Shown: piece by piece, positions 48,393 to 56,882 of the stretch
How positions within the stretch are numbered: the stretch's first letter is position 1
Layout: every line of letters begins with the position of its first letter
From: Microcaldota archaeon
GTDB lineage: Archaea > Micrarchaeota > Micrarchaeia > Micrarchaeales > CABMGC01
Length of the DNA stretch: 64,000 nucleotides
Direction: 5' to 3'
Assembly: GCA_021851065.1 (NCBI GenBank)
Contig: JAJZJQ010000003.1
Coordinates: 1 to 64,000 of the forward strand
Translations under genes and position numbers: made by a program
Notes under the pieces: generated by a model
The model's input: only the letters and a program-made list of their open reading frames with translations
What the model was told of the DNA's origin: nothing
Databases searched by the model: none

Positions 48393-48950
48393 CTATATTC
48401 TGCCCCGCGATTCGCCTGATGATACCCCACTTGCAATCAGGTGCGCAAGGCGCAGCAGGCTTGCGCAGCCCGCGACATGCCTTGCTGCGCCGTCCTTCCC
48501 GATGCCTGCCGCCTGCACATACAGGCCGCCCTCCGTGAATACCTGTGCATTGCCGGATATCTTTTTTATGGTTTTGACCTTGCCTGCGTATCCATAGGGC
48601 TTTGCACGGGCTATGGTCCTGCACAGCAGCGATGGGTGCGGCTTCTTTCTTGTTATGGCAAGGACCGGGGCGCCAAGATCTCTGTTGACTTTTAGTATGT
48701 CGATTATGTTCATCCCGGCAACCGTGGTACCATTTATGGCTATTAGCTTTATCTGCTCAAAAAAACGCGACGAGCCCGCAGCCTTTATGAGTTTTGCAGT
48801 GGCATCGTTGCCATCGGTCTTTACCATAAATGACAGTATCCCCTCCACAAGATCCCTCCTGCCCACTACTCCGATTATACGCACTGTGCTGTCCCCTCTG
48901 GCAAACCTGGAGTCATCTACGGCCAGGATGCGTATACCATCCTTCATCAT
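48393..48950 (-). CDS. DUF99 family (endonuclease V-related) protein
   Basis: RILAVDDSRFARG…STVRIIGVVGRRDLVEGIL; INGTTVAGMNIIDI; PVLAITRKKP. Confidence 0.85.
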   Translation of the reverse strand: MMKDGIRILAVDDSRFARGDSTVRIIGVVGRRDLVEGILSFMVKTDGNDATAKLIKAAGSSRFFEQIKLIAINGTTVAGMNIIDILKVNRDLGAPVLAITRKKPHPSLLCRTIARAKPYGYAGKVKTIKKISGNAQVFTEGGLYVQAAGIGKDGAARHVAGCASLLRLAHLIASGVSSGESRGRI

Positions 48951-49213
48951 TTCTTAGGCAAGCTGGCGGAAAGTCCCTTTATGTCGTCCTGCAGTTCCTC
49001 CACAGCATTAGCCACCAGCGTTCTTGCATTCTTGCTCGACTTCACTATGAGCCTTGGCCTGTTTATCTCCGGATGCGTCTTGACCACGCCTACGAAATCC
49101 ACATCCTTGTTGCTTATGAGCTTGCTCTTTATCATCTCTGCGATGCTCCTGTCAGCGCCGACGAATTCTACCACAAGGTTCTTCGCATCGTCCTCTATGA
49201 AATTTATCTCCAT
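48947..49213 (-). CDS. rpoL: DNA-directed RNA polymerase subunit L
   Basis: MEINFIEDDAKNLVVEFVGADRSIAEMIKSKLISNKDVDFVGVVKTHPEINRPRLIVKSSKNAR; Rpb11-like fold. Confidence 0.82.
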   Translation of the reverse strand: MEINFIEDDAKNLVVEFVGADRSIAEMIKSKLISNKDVDFVGVVKTHPEINRPRLIVKSSKNARTLVANAVEELQDDIKGLSASLPKK

Positions 49214-49359
49214 TTGATCAACCGCCACTGGCAGCGCAGGCGCGCCTAAAGGCATACCTAATGCTGTCGGAAAGCAATATACCTATGAATAGCAATGAAT
49301 ATATACTTGACGCATGATATAGTAAAACTGGTTTATAACACTCTTACGAGGTATATTAG

Positions 49360-49776
49360 ATGGCAAATGCACTTGAGGCAGACGCACAAAAGCTCATATC
49401 GCTTGCTGCACAGAAGCTTAAGGCTGACGGCGTACAAAAGCCAGGATACATAGTATATGTGAAGAGCGGTGCAGGCAGGGAGAGAATACCGCAGAGCGAG
49501 GATTTCTGGTACATGAGGTGCGCATCCATACTCCGGCAGGTGTACCTGAATGGGCCGATAGGCATCTCAAAGCTGAGGACCAAGTACGGCAGCAAGAAGA
49601 ACCATGTAGTGACCAGGCACCACCACTACAAGGCCGGAGGCAGCATAATAAAGGATGCGTTCGAAGTGCTCGAGAAGAAGGGATACGTGAAACCTACCAA
49701 GCAAGGTCGCATAATAACGCCTAGCGGCAAGTCGTTCCTGGACAAGCTCTCAGGCGAGATACTCAAAGGTGGCTGA
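49360..49776 (+). CDS. rps19e: Ribosomal protein eS19
   Basis: DFWYMRCASILRQVYLNGPIGISKLRTKYGSKKNHVVTRHHHYKAGGSIIKDAFEVLEKKGYV. Confidence 0.95.
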   Translation: MANALEADAQKLISLAAQKLKADGVQKPGYIVYVKSGAGRERIPQSEDFWYMRCASILRQVYLNGPIGISKLRTKYGSKKNHVVTRHHHYKAGGSIIKDAFEVLEKKGYVKPTKQGRIITPSGKSFLDKLSGEILKGG

Positions 49777-49778
49777 AA

Positions 49779-50084
49779 GTGCCCGAAGAGGCAGAGGAAC
49801 AGGATAAGCTCAAGAGAAAGCAACTTGAAAAGAGAATGCGCGCAATGCAGATAGAGCAGCAGAAGAGGAGCGCGATAAGGAAACTGCTTACACCTGGCGC
49901 GTATGACAGGCTCTCCAACGTGAGAGTCTCAAGCCCTGAACTCTATTCGCAGGTCGTGGATCTGCTGCTGTCAATGGCGCAGGCGGGGCGTATATCCGCG
50001 ATAATAACAGAGGAGCAGCTCAAGCAGATACTTGGCAAGATGACTGCGCGCAATGAGCCGCACATAGAATTCAGGCATAAATGA
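49779..50084 (+). CDS. PDCD5-related DNA-binding protein
   Basis: MRAMQIEQQKRSAIRKLLTPGAYDRLSNVRVSSPELYSQVVDLLLSMAQAGRI. Confidence 0.94.
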   Translation: MPEEAEEQDKLKRKQLEKRMRAMQIEQQKRSAIRKLLTPGAYDRLSNVRVSSPELYSQVVDLLLSMAQAGRISAIITEEQLKQILGKMTARNEPHIEFRHK

Positions 50085-50100
50085 TTTAAGGCAGATATCA

Positions 50101-50547
50101 ATGAAATATGTAAAGAGGCAACAAAATCCGCTTACGCTAATTGAAAGGCTTGGTGTAGTAATACCTGTTAGGGAAACGGATAAAGAAAGCAGCCTGCGCA
50201 AGGTAAGCTACACTGTGCCTGACATAGGCGAGGATAAGATGCTGGCCAAGTGGATTGATGCACTGGCCTACCTCTATACGATGAGAGAGAAGCCGGTAAA
50301 CGAGGGGTGTACAACATACCACAGTGTGCAGACAGCTTTGCGCACCCAGCAGCCAGATACGCTGTTTGCCGTCAACTTCTTGGTGCAGCATGGATTAGTC
50401 AGGCACGCAGTATCAGAGCCCCTTGCCCTGGCAATAACCCAGCAGGGAATAGATACAGTAGAAGCCATGCTTGCCATGAGGCCGGCAATGGACAGGGTTG
50501 GCAGACTGGCGCTTGGCAGAGCCAGACGTGGCCATGATTTATATTAG
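50101..50547 (+). CDS. Hypothetical protein in the eS19-PDCD5-eL39 cluster
   Basis: 148-aa co-directional ORF fitting between PDCD5 and eL39. Confidence 0.6.
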   Translation: MKYVKRQQNPLTLIERLGVVIPVRETDKESSLRKVSYTVPDIGEDKMLAKWIDALAYLYTMREKPVNEGCTTYHSVQTALRTQQPDTLFAVNFLVQHGLVRHAVSEPLALAITQQGIDTVEAMLAMRPAMDRVGRLALGRARRGHDLY

Positions 50548-50577
50548 TGATCTGCAATTGAATAAGGAGTTGATCGA

Positions 50578-50736
50578 ATGAGCAAAAAATCGCTTACAAA
50601 GAAGATGAGACTTGCCAAGATGCGCAAGAGGAACAGGAGGATGCCAGTGCTGGCAACAGTAAGGACGCATAGAAAGCTTGGGTACAATAAACTCCAAAGA
50701 GATTGGAGGAGAAGGAAGCTGAGGATAAAGGAGTGA
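50578..50736 (+). CDS. rpl39e: Ribosomal protein eL39
   Basis: MSKKSLTKKMRLAKMRKRNRRMPVLATVRTHRKLGYNKLQRDWRRRKLRIKE (52 aa, below the track cut-off); syntenic with eL31. Confidence 0.93.
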   Translation: MSKKSLTKKMRLAKMRKRNRRMPVLATVRTHRKLGYNKLQRDWRRRKLRIKE

Positions 50737-50740
50737 TCGC

Positions 50741-51301
50741 ATGGCAGGAACTACGATGACCATAAGATTCAGGAAAGCCATGGCTGGGCTTAGGTCGACA
50801 AGGAAGAAATACAAGGCAGCTGATCACCTAAGAGAGCATGTGGCAAGGTTCAACAAGGTTGACGCAGGCTCGGTGTCAATAGATCCAAAGCTCAACGAGT
50901 ATATCATTAAGAATATAATAAACAGCGGATCTGCGCTTAAGGTGGAGATAGACCGGAACGCAGGAGCCATAAGCGTAAAGCTTGCCTCCGGCCCTGCTGT
51001 CCCACAGGCAGCAAAGCCCGTCCAGCCAGCCCAGGGCAGCAAGGAAGGCTTCCCACAGATAGGCGCTGCAAGAACCGCTGCGCCTGCAGCACAGGAGAAG
51101 AGGCAGGAGCAGCAGGCAAAGCAGGGCTTCCCGCAGGGAGGTGCTGTGGCGAGCGCGAATAAGGCAGCAAAGAAGGATGCGGCGGATAGTAAGCCCAATG
51201 CGGCAAAGAAGGAGCAGAAGGCCAAAAGCCAGGATAAGGGGCCGCAGTCTTCTGCATCAGAGGCTGCAGCGGAGAAGCAGGCCGGAGATGCCAAGCAGTA
51301 G
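50741..51301 (+). CDS. rpl31e: Ribosomal protein eL31 with long A/K/Q-rich C-terminal extension
   Basis: MTIRFRKAMAGLRSTRKKYKAADHLREHVARFNKVDAGSVSIDPKLNEYIIKNIINSGSALKVEI, then about 95 aa of low complexity. Confidence 0.88.
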   Translation: MAGTTMTIRFRKAMAGLRSTRKKYKAADHLREHVARFNKVDAGSVSIDPKLNEYIIKNIINSGSALKVEIDRNAGAISVKLASGPAVPQAAKPVQPAQGSKEGFPQIGAARTAAPAAQEKRQEQQAKQGFPQGGAVASANKAAKKDAADSKPNAAKKEQKAKSQDKGPQSSASEAAAEKQAGDAKQ

Positions 51302-51309
51302 GTCAAGCG

Positions 51310-51978
51310 ATGGGAATAGCAAAGGCAACGATAGGCAACAACAGCTATATCGGAGCCTTTGCGCTAGCTACTGATTCATATGCTGTAGTTGCAGCAAACT
51401 CCACAAAATCAGAGCGGTCCATAATAGAGGAGAATCTGGGCTGCAAAGCCGTGCCCACCACGGTAGACGGCTCAGACCTTGTCGGAGTCTATGCAATAGC
51501 CAACGCAAGAGGCATACTCTTGCCGGAGATGGCGGACCGCGTTGAGATATCGCTGCTTAAAAAGCACCTGCCAGGCGTGGTTGTAGATGTTATCCCAACA
51601 GGCCTAAACGCCCTGAGGAACAATATCCTTGCAAATGACAAGCTGGCCATAATAAACCCCGAGTATAGCAGGATGGAAGCAGGCAAGATAGGCGAAACGC
51701 TGGGGGTTGAAGTGATAAAAAGGCGCATCGGAAGCTTTGGCACAGTAGGTGCGAACAACATAATCACAAACAAGGGCATTGTAGTAAACAACAGCGCTAC
51801 GGATGATGACATAGAGTTTGCAAAGGGGCTTGGACTGCAGGTGTCGCAGACAACAGCAAACCTGGGGTCGCTCAGCATAGGCCTTTCGGCGGTTGCCAAC
51901 TCGAAAGGAGCCGTGGTAGGAGACCAGACAACGGGCTTTGAGCTTGCCAGGATAAGCGAAGGGCTTGACATTGAGTAG
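51310..51978 (+). CDS. eif6: Translation initiation factor aIF6
   Basis: IGAFALATDSYAVV…GSDLVGVYAIANARGILLPE…NIITNKGIVVNNSATDDDIEF. Confidence 0.95.
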   Translation: MGIAKATIGNNSYIGAFALATDSYAVVAANSTKSERSIIEENLGCKAVPTTVDGSDLVGVYAIANARGILLPEMADRVEISLLKKHLPGVVVDVIPTGLNALRNNILANDKLAIINPEYSRMEAGKIGETLGVEVIKRRIGSFGTVGANNIITNKGIVVNNSATDDDIEFAKGLGLQVSQTTANLGSLSIGLSAVANSKGAVVGDQTTGFELARISEGLDIE

Positions 51979-52175
51979 CAATAGGCAATATGTTGCTTGT
52001 TGGGCTGAATCATGGGTCAGATTAGACGCATAATAGAAAATGCCTGGGTACGTGCCGATAACTATCTTTCCGTGGAGCCGGAGTGCAGAAATGGCAACAG
52101 ATACCGATCCACCCGCGAACTGCCTGTTTCCCAATGCATTTATAACTTCGCGATGCAATATACTTAGGGACATTT

Positions 52176-52619
52176 ATGGCAGAAGACCAAGAGGCAAATG
52201 CACAGGATGTCATAATGCAGTTAAGGTATCTTCAGAACCTCTACACGCAGCAGTATGAGAGCCTGCAGAACAGCATAACGTCATATTCGCTCAGCGCCAC
52301 TGCACTTCAAAGGAACATAGACCTTCTGGTGAGGTACAATATGGTGCAGGATTCCAATATAATGATAAGCGGAGAAGGCGGGGTATATGTTCCCGGAAAG
52401 ATAGGGAAATCGGAGCAGGTGCTTACGTATGTGGGAGGAGGTTACCTTATAGAGCAGGAGCCTGCCAAAGCCCTCGAATTCATGAGGGAGAACCAGAAGA
52501 AGGGCGAGGCAGCGCTAAGCCGCATGCTCTCTGACAAGAAGAAGCTGGAGGGCGAATTGCTGGATATAGACTACAAGCTCAATGCGCTGGAATACCAGCA
52601 GCAGGGCCGTAGGCAGTAG
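52176..52619 (+). CDS. pfdA: Prefoldin alpha subunit
   Basis: Coiled-coil/beta-hairpin/coiled-coil; ISGEGGVYVPGKIGKSEQVLTYVGGGYLIEQEPAKALEFMREN; upstream of ftsY. Confidence 0.88.
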   Translation: MAEDQEANAQDVIMQLRYLQNLYTQQYESLQNSITSYSLSATALQRNIDLLVRYNMVQDSNIMISGEGGVYVPGKIGKSEQVLTYVGGGYLIEQEPAKALEFMRENQKKGEAALSRMLSDKKKLEGELLDIDYKLNALEYQQQGRRQ

Positions 52620-52625
52620 CAGGTA

Positions 52626-53996
52626 ATGCCCATGTTCGACGGGCTTAAGAAGAAGTTCTCAAGCTTCATAGATTCGCTTTCTAGGAAGGAGCAGCAGAAT
52701 GCGCCAAAAGAAGAAGTAGTGCAGCCTTCAGCTGTAGCTGAAGGCAAACCGCATGGCGGGGATAAGATCAGCGGGTTTCTGGAGCCAGACACGACAGCGC
52801 AGCATAAGCAAGCCAGCTCCGATAAACATGAAGCGGATACTAGGCGACGCGTATCTGAAGCGGCACAGGAGCACAGGCAACCAGAACACAGGCATGAAAA
52901 GGCTGAAACGGAGGCTCAAAGGCATGAATCTGCGCACATGATGCAGGAGCCTCATGCACACAAACCAAATGAAGAGCCCAAAGCGCCTGATCCTGCAGTG
53001 CCTAGTCCTGCTGCGGATAAACTCCGTGGGATGAGACCCTCAGAGCAGGGCCGTACGCAGCCGCAGTACGAAGCAAAGCCGCGCAAGGAACCCGGCGTAT
53101 CCGCCGCCACAAGAATAAAGGGGCTCATATTCGGCCGCGTGAGGATAAGCGAGAAGGATGCGGATCCGTTCATAGAGGAGCTTAAGATCGGCATGCTCCA
53201 ATCCGACGTAAACTACGATGTGGCAGAGAGGCTGTCCGAGAGCATACGCAGCAGCCTTGTCGGCAAGGAGGTGAATTCGCGTGAGATAGGCATGGAGATA
53301 CGCAGCACTATGCGCAGCTCCATAATGGGCATTCTCACAAAGCGCTCTGCAGTGGACATAGTCGGGATGATAAGGCAGAGCGGGCAGAATGGCGAGCTGC
53401 CGTTTAGGATACTGTTTCTTGGGCCCAACGGGGCAGGCAAGACAACCACAATGGCAAAGATAGCGCGCATGCTTCTTGACAGCAACATAACGTGCGTGAT
53501 GTCTGCAAGCGATACCTTCAGGGCTGCAGCCATAGAGCAGACTGTGCATCATGCAGGCAAGCTGGGCATAAATGTCGTGAAGGGCACATACGGGGCAGAT
53601 CCTGCAAGCGTCGCTTTCGATGCGATATCGCATGCCAAGGCCCACGGGATAATGGCGGTGCTAATAGACAGCGCGGGAAGGCAGGAGACAAACAGGAGCC
53701 TTGTAGAGGAGCTCAAGAAGATAGTGAGGGTATCTAAGCCCAACATGAAGATCTTCATAGGCGAGAGCATATCCGGCAACGCCCTGCTCGACCAGGTAAA
53801 GGCCATAAACGAGGCAGTAGGCCTTGACGGCATAATACTGACCAAGCTGGATGTAGATGCCAAGGGCGGAAACACGCTGTCGATACTAAGCGATACCACA
53901 GTGCCGATACTATTCTTCGGGACTGGAGAGAAGTACACCGACCTCATGCCATACGATCCCCAGTTCGTCGTTGACAGCATGCTGCCAAACAACTGA
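52626..53996 (+). CDS. ftsY: Signal recognition particle receptor FtsY
   Basis: LFLGPNGAGKTTTMAKIARML, SASDTFRAAAIEQ, VLIDSAGRQETN, LTKLDVDAKGGNTLSI; long charged N-terminal region. Confidence 0.95.
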   Translation: MPMFDGLKKKFSSFIDSLSRKEQQNAPKEEVVQPSAVAEGKPHGGDKISGFLEPDTTAQHKQASSDKHEADTRRRVSEAAQEHRQPEHRHEKAETEAQRHESAHMMQEPHAHKPNEEPKAPDPAVPSPAADKLRGMRPSEQGRTQPQYEAKPRKEPGVSAATRIKGLIFGRVRISEKDADPFIEELKIGMLQSDVNYDVAERLSESIRSSLVGKEVNSREIGMEIRSTMRSSIMGILTKRSAVDIVGMIRQSGQNGELPFRILFLGPNGAGKTTTMAKIARMLLDSNITCVMSASDTFRAAAIEQTVHHAGKLGINVVKGTYGADPASVAFDAISHAKAHGIMAVLIDSAGRQETNRSLVEELKKIVRVSKPNMKIFIGESISGNALLDQVKAINEAVGLDGIILTKLDVDAKGGNTLSILSDTTVPILFFGTGEKYTDLMPYDPQFVVDSMLPNN

Positions 53997-54049
53997 GTGC
54001 AAAGGCCAGATCAACTTACATATTGCAGGAATCGTATTAGGCAGACATG

Positions 54050-55441
54050 CTAGCCTTTTTGCAAAGCCTGCCTTCTTGGATTTAGGATTCTGCCGAGCTC
54101 CTCCTTCTTCATGATCCTGTGATCGAGGCATACCTGCCTTACGCTCTTTCCTTCCTTATATGCGGTCCTCGCAACCCACGACGCCTTTGCATAGCCGATG
54201 TAGGGGCTTAGAGCAGTTGCAAGGGAGATGTCCATCTCTATGTGCCTTGCTATGTTCTTTGCGTTTGCGCTTATGCCGCTTACGCATCTTTCTGAGAAAG
54301 TGGCTATGGCATTTGATAGTATCCGTATTGAGCTTATGAGCTCGTATGCAATCACAGGAGTGAATACATTTATCTCTAGCTGGCCTCCGTTTGCCGCATC
54401 GGTTACAGTTGTGCAGCTGCCTATGACCTTAAGGCACACCATGTTCATCATCTCGGCTATGCTCGGATTTATCTTGCCGGGCATTATAGACGAGCCGGGC
54501 ATGACTGCAGGAAGGGTTATCTCCCCCATGCCCCCGATAGGGCCTGATGTGAGTATGCGCAGGTCGTTTGCTATCTTGTTCACTGCGGTTGCAACCTCCT
54601 TGAGAGCATCGGCAACTTCCAGCTCCTCGAGGCGCTGCTGCATCTGCGCGAACCTGTTACGGGTTATCGAGAAGTGTGCGCCGGTTATCCGGTTTAGGTT
54701 TGAGACTGCATACCGTGCGTACCTCTCGTCTGCATTAAGAACCGTGCCGACTGCAGTGCCGCCAAGAGGAATTGCAAGGAGCCTGCTGTGCGCATCCTTA
54801 AGCATCGCCGTTGCACCTGCCACAGAAGCCTCGTACCCGGAAAACTCCTGGCCCAGGGTGATAGGCACTGCATCCTGCAGGTGCGTCCTGCCTATTTTCA
54901 CAACTCTTTGAAACTGCGCCGCCTTCCTGCCGAGGGACTTTTGCAGCATGGAGAGTGCAGGCAGCAGCTCTTTTTGTATGGCAAGGTAAGTGGCTATGTG
55001 AACCACGGAAGGCATTGTGTCATTCGTGGACTGCGACATGTTAACGTGGTCGTTTGGATGCACCAGTTTGTAGTTGCCGCGCCTGCCGCCAAGTATCTCT
55101 ATTGCCCTGTTGGCGATGACCTCGTTAACGTTCATGTTCAGCGAGGTTCCCGCACCTGCCTGGAATACATCCACGACGAACTGGCCATCAAGCCTATGCA
55201 AGAGGGCGTCATCGCATGCCCTTACTATCGCCCTGCCCCTGCGCGCATCCAGCTTCCCGATCTTCATGTTTGCAAGAGCAGCCGATTTCTTTAGCATTAT
55301 GTATGCAAGTATAAGCTCCGCTGGCTCTTTTATCCCGGATATGCTGAAGTTGTTTACTGTTCTTTGGGTGTCAGAGCCGTAATATGCATCCGCAGGCACC
55401 CTGACTTTGCCAAGAATATCGCGTTCTATCCTGTATTTCAT
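54050..55441 (-). CDS. Fumarase class II/aspartase superfamily lyase
   Basis: GSSIMPGKINPSIAEMMNMVCLKVIG signature; TNDTMPS; ATG at 55441. Substrate (fumarate/malate or aspartate) not resolved. Confidence 0.9.
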   Translation of the reverse strand: MKYRIERDILGKVRVPADAYYGSDTQRTVNNFSISGIKEPAELILAYIMLKKSAALANMKIGKLDARRGRAIVRACDDALLHRLDGQFVVDVFQAGAGTSLNMNVNEVIANRAIEILGGRRGNYKLVHPNDHVNMSQSTNDTMPSVVHIATYLAIQKELLPALSMLQKSLGRKAAQFQRVVKIGRTHLQDAVPITLGQEFSGYEASVAGATAMLKDAHSRLLAIPLGGTAVGTVLNADERYARYAVSNLNRITGAHFSITRNRFAQMQQRLEELEVADALKEVATAVNKIANDLRILTSGPIGGMGEITLPAVMPGSSIMPGKINPSIAEMMNMVCLKVIGSCTTVTDAANGGQLEINVFTPVIAYELISSIRILSNAIATFSERCVSGISANAKNIARHIEMDISLATALSPYIGYAKASWVARTAYKEGKSVRQVCLDHRIMKKEELGRILNPRRQALQKG

Positions 55442-55449
55442 GGCACCAC

Positions 55450-56439
55450 TTACTCGCTCTCCTGGGCTATGCTCTTCATAAGGCTGCCCTTTAGCATCTG
55501 TATTGCAGAGGCCGGGTCCACGCCTTTGGGGCATGCCTTGGAACATGCGCCTGCAAATTCGCATCCCCATGCTCCATCCCAGCTATCCATGTCAAAGAGC
55601 CTCCTCTTTCCTTTCTGGTCCCTTGAGTCCTTGTAGTAGCGATAGGACTGCGCCAGGGCCTGGGGCCCTATGAAATTCGGGTTTGAATTCACCACGGGGC
55701 ATGCATCAAGGCACAGGCCGCACATTATGCAGTAAGAGTAAGGCAGGTACTTGTCAAGCTCCTCCTTGGACTGCTTGAACTCCTTTCCCTGGGCGTATTT
55801 CTCGCCGGCGTTCTTACGGTACAGGGTAGGGTCCACTGACTTGTGCCTCTCGAAGAAATCGTTGAGGTCAGGCACTATGTCCTTTGTCAGAGGATGGCCG
55901 AGCATGGGAGTGACTTCCACAGTGTTGCTGCTCGCACTCCCAAGAAGGTTGGTCTCGCATGCAAGGACGGGCTTGCCGTTGACCACCATGGCGCATGAGC
56001 CGCACACGCCCATCCTGCAGTTGTAGCGCATTGAGAGGGTGTTGTCCTGGTATGATTTTATGCTTAACAGGGCATCTAGGACGGTAGTGAACTTTGTTGC
56101 GCGGAACTTGTAGGTTATGCTGTCGAACTTCTTTGAGAGGCTGTTGAACCGGTTCACAACCACTTCTACGCGTTCTCCATGCCTGCCGCTTGGCATTTTG
56201 CCGCTTTGCGTTTCGGCCCCGGCAACAATCCAGTTTCCGCTGTTTGTATAATGGCCATGTACGAATATCTCCTTTACGCCGGTTACGGCATACACTGCAA
56301 GGGCAATTACAAGAAGCGCCGGAAGGACGCTAAACGCATATGGGCTGGCGTAGTACAGTGCGACAAGAGTAATAAACATAAGAAGAGGCACGCCCAGCAT
56401 GCCGCCGTACATGAATATCGCATATCTTGACGACCTCAT
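55450..56439 (-). CDS. sdhB: Succinate dehydrogenase iron-sulfur subunit fused to an N-terminal two-TM anchor domain
   Basis: RYNCRMGVCGSCAMVVNGKPVLACET [2Fe-2S], CIMCGLCLDACPV and CEFAGACSKACPKG clusters; N-terminal two TM helices; ATGA overlap with the sdhC stop. Confidence 0.92.
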   Translation of the reverse strand: MRSSRYAIFMYGGMLGVPLLMFITLVALYYASPYAFSVLPALLVIALAVYAVTGVKEIFVHGHYTNSGNWIVAGAETQSGKMPSGRHGERVEVVVNRFNSLSKKFDSITYKFRATKFTTVLDALLSIKSYQDNTLSMRYNCRMGVCGSCAMVVNGKPVLACETNLLGSASSNTVEVTPMLGHPLTKDIVPDLNDFFERHKSVDPTLYRKNAGEKYAQGKEFKQSKEELDKYLPYSYCIMCGLCLDACPVVNSNPNFIGPQALAQSYRYYKDSRDQKGKRRLFDMDSWDGAWGCEFAGACSKACPKGVDPASAIQMLKGSLMKSIAQESE

Positions 56440-56882
56440 ACAAACCACATATATAACAGCGCAACAAATCCCATGGCCCATGCCGCAAGCACTGCATATG
56501 GCGCAACCTTTAGCACTGCAAACAGGGGCTCCTTCCAGGCAGTCTTGGATCTTGAATTCAAAAAGGACTGGTTCAGCCTGCCAAAGGCTATGCCCCCGCT
56601 TGCTATTATTGATGCAGCCTTGAATGTCTCAAACAGCTGCGGAGTGAACAGTATCCACACTGCCACTATGAGCGTCTTTGTTGACCAGGTGAACGCGGTG
56701 GAGTAGTAGGCCATGCCAATGATAATGCTCGCTGCAAGAAGTATGGAAATGAACACCGCTGCCCTGTAGAAGAGCATGTGCAGCAGCGCCTCCCTGTCAA
56801 AGTGGATGAGGCGCAGTATCCTTGACTGGCTGCCACGCACATCGTACTTGACCGCATTTGCAACCTGTTCCATTTTCACCAC
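56436..56882 (-). CDS. sdhC: Succinate dehydrogenase membrane anchor subunit (SdhC-like)
   Basis: Three hydrophobic helices; lies between sdhA and sdhB with overlapping junctions. Confidence 0.75.
   Translation of the reverse strand: MVKMEQVANAVKYDVRGSQSRILRLIHFDREALLHMLFYRAAVFISILLAASIIIGMAYYSTAFTWSTKTLIVAVWILFTPQLFETFKAASIIASGGIAFGRLNQSFLNSRSKTAWKEPLFAVLKVAPYAVLAAWAMGFVALLYMWFV

Noticed and set aside
52012-52167. 51-codon ORF MGQIRRIIENAWVRADNYLSVEPECRNG…
   Set aside because: Sits where LX would be expected but does not match LX; could be chance, so not annotated as CDS.
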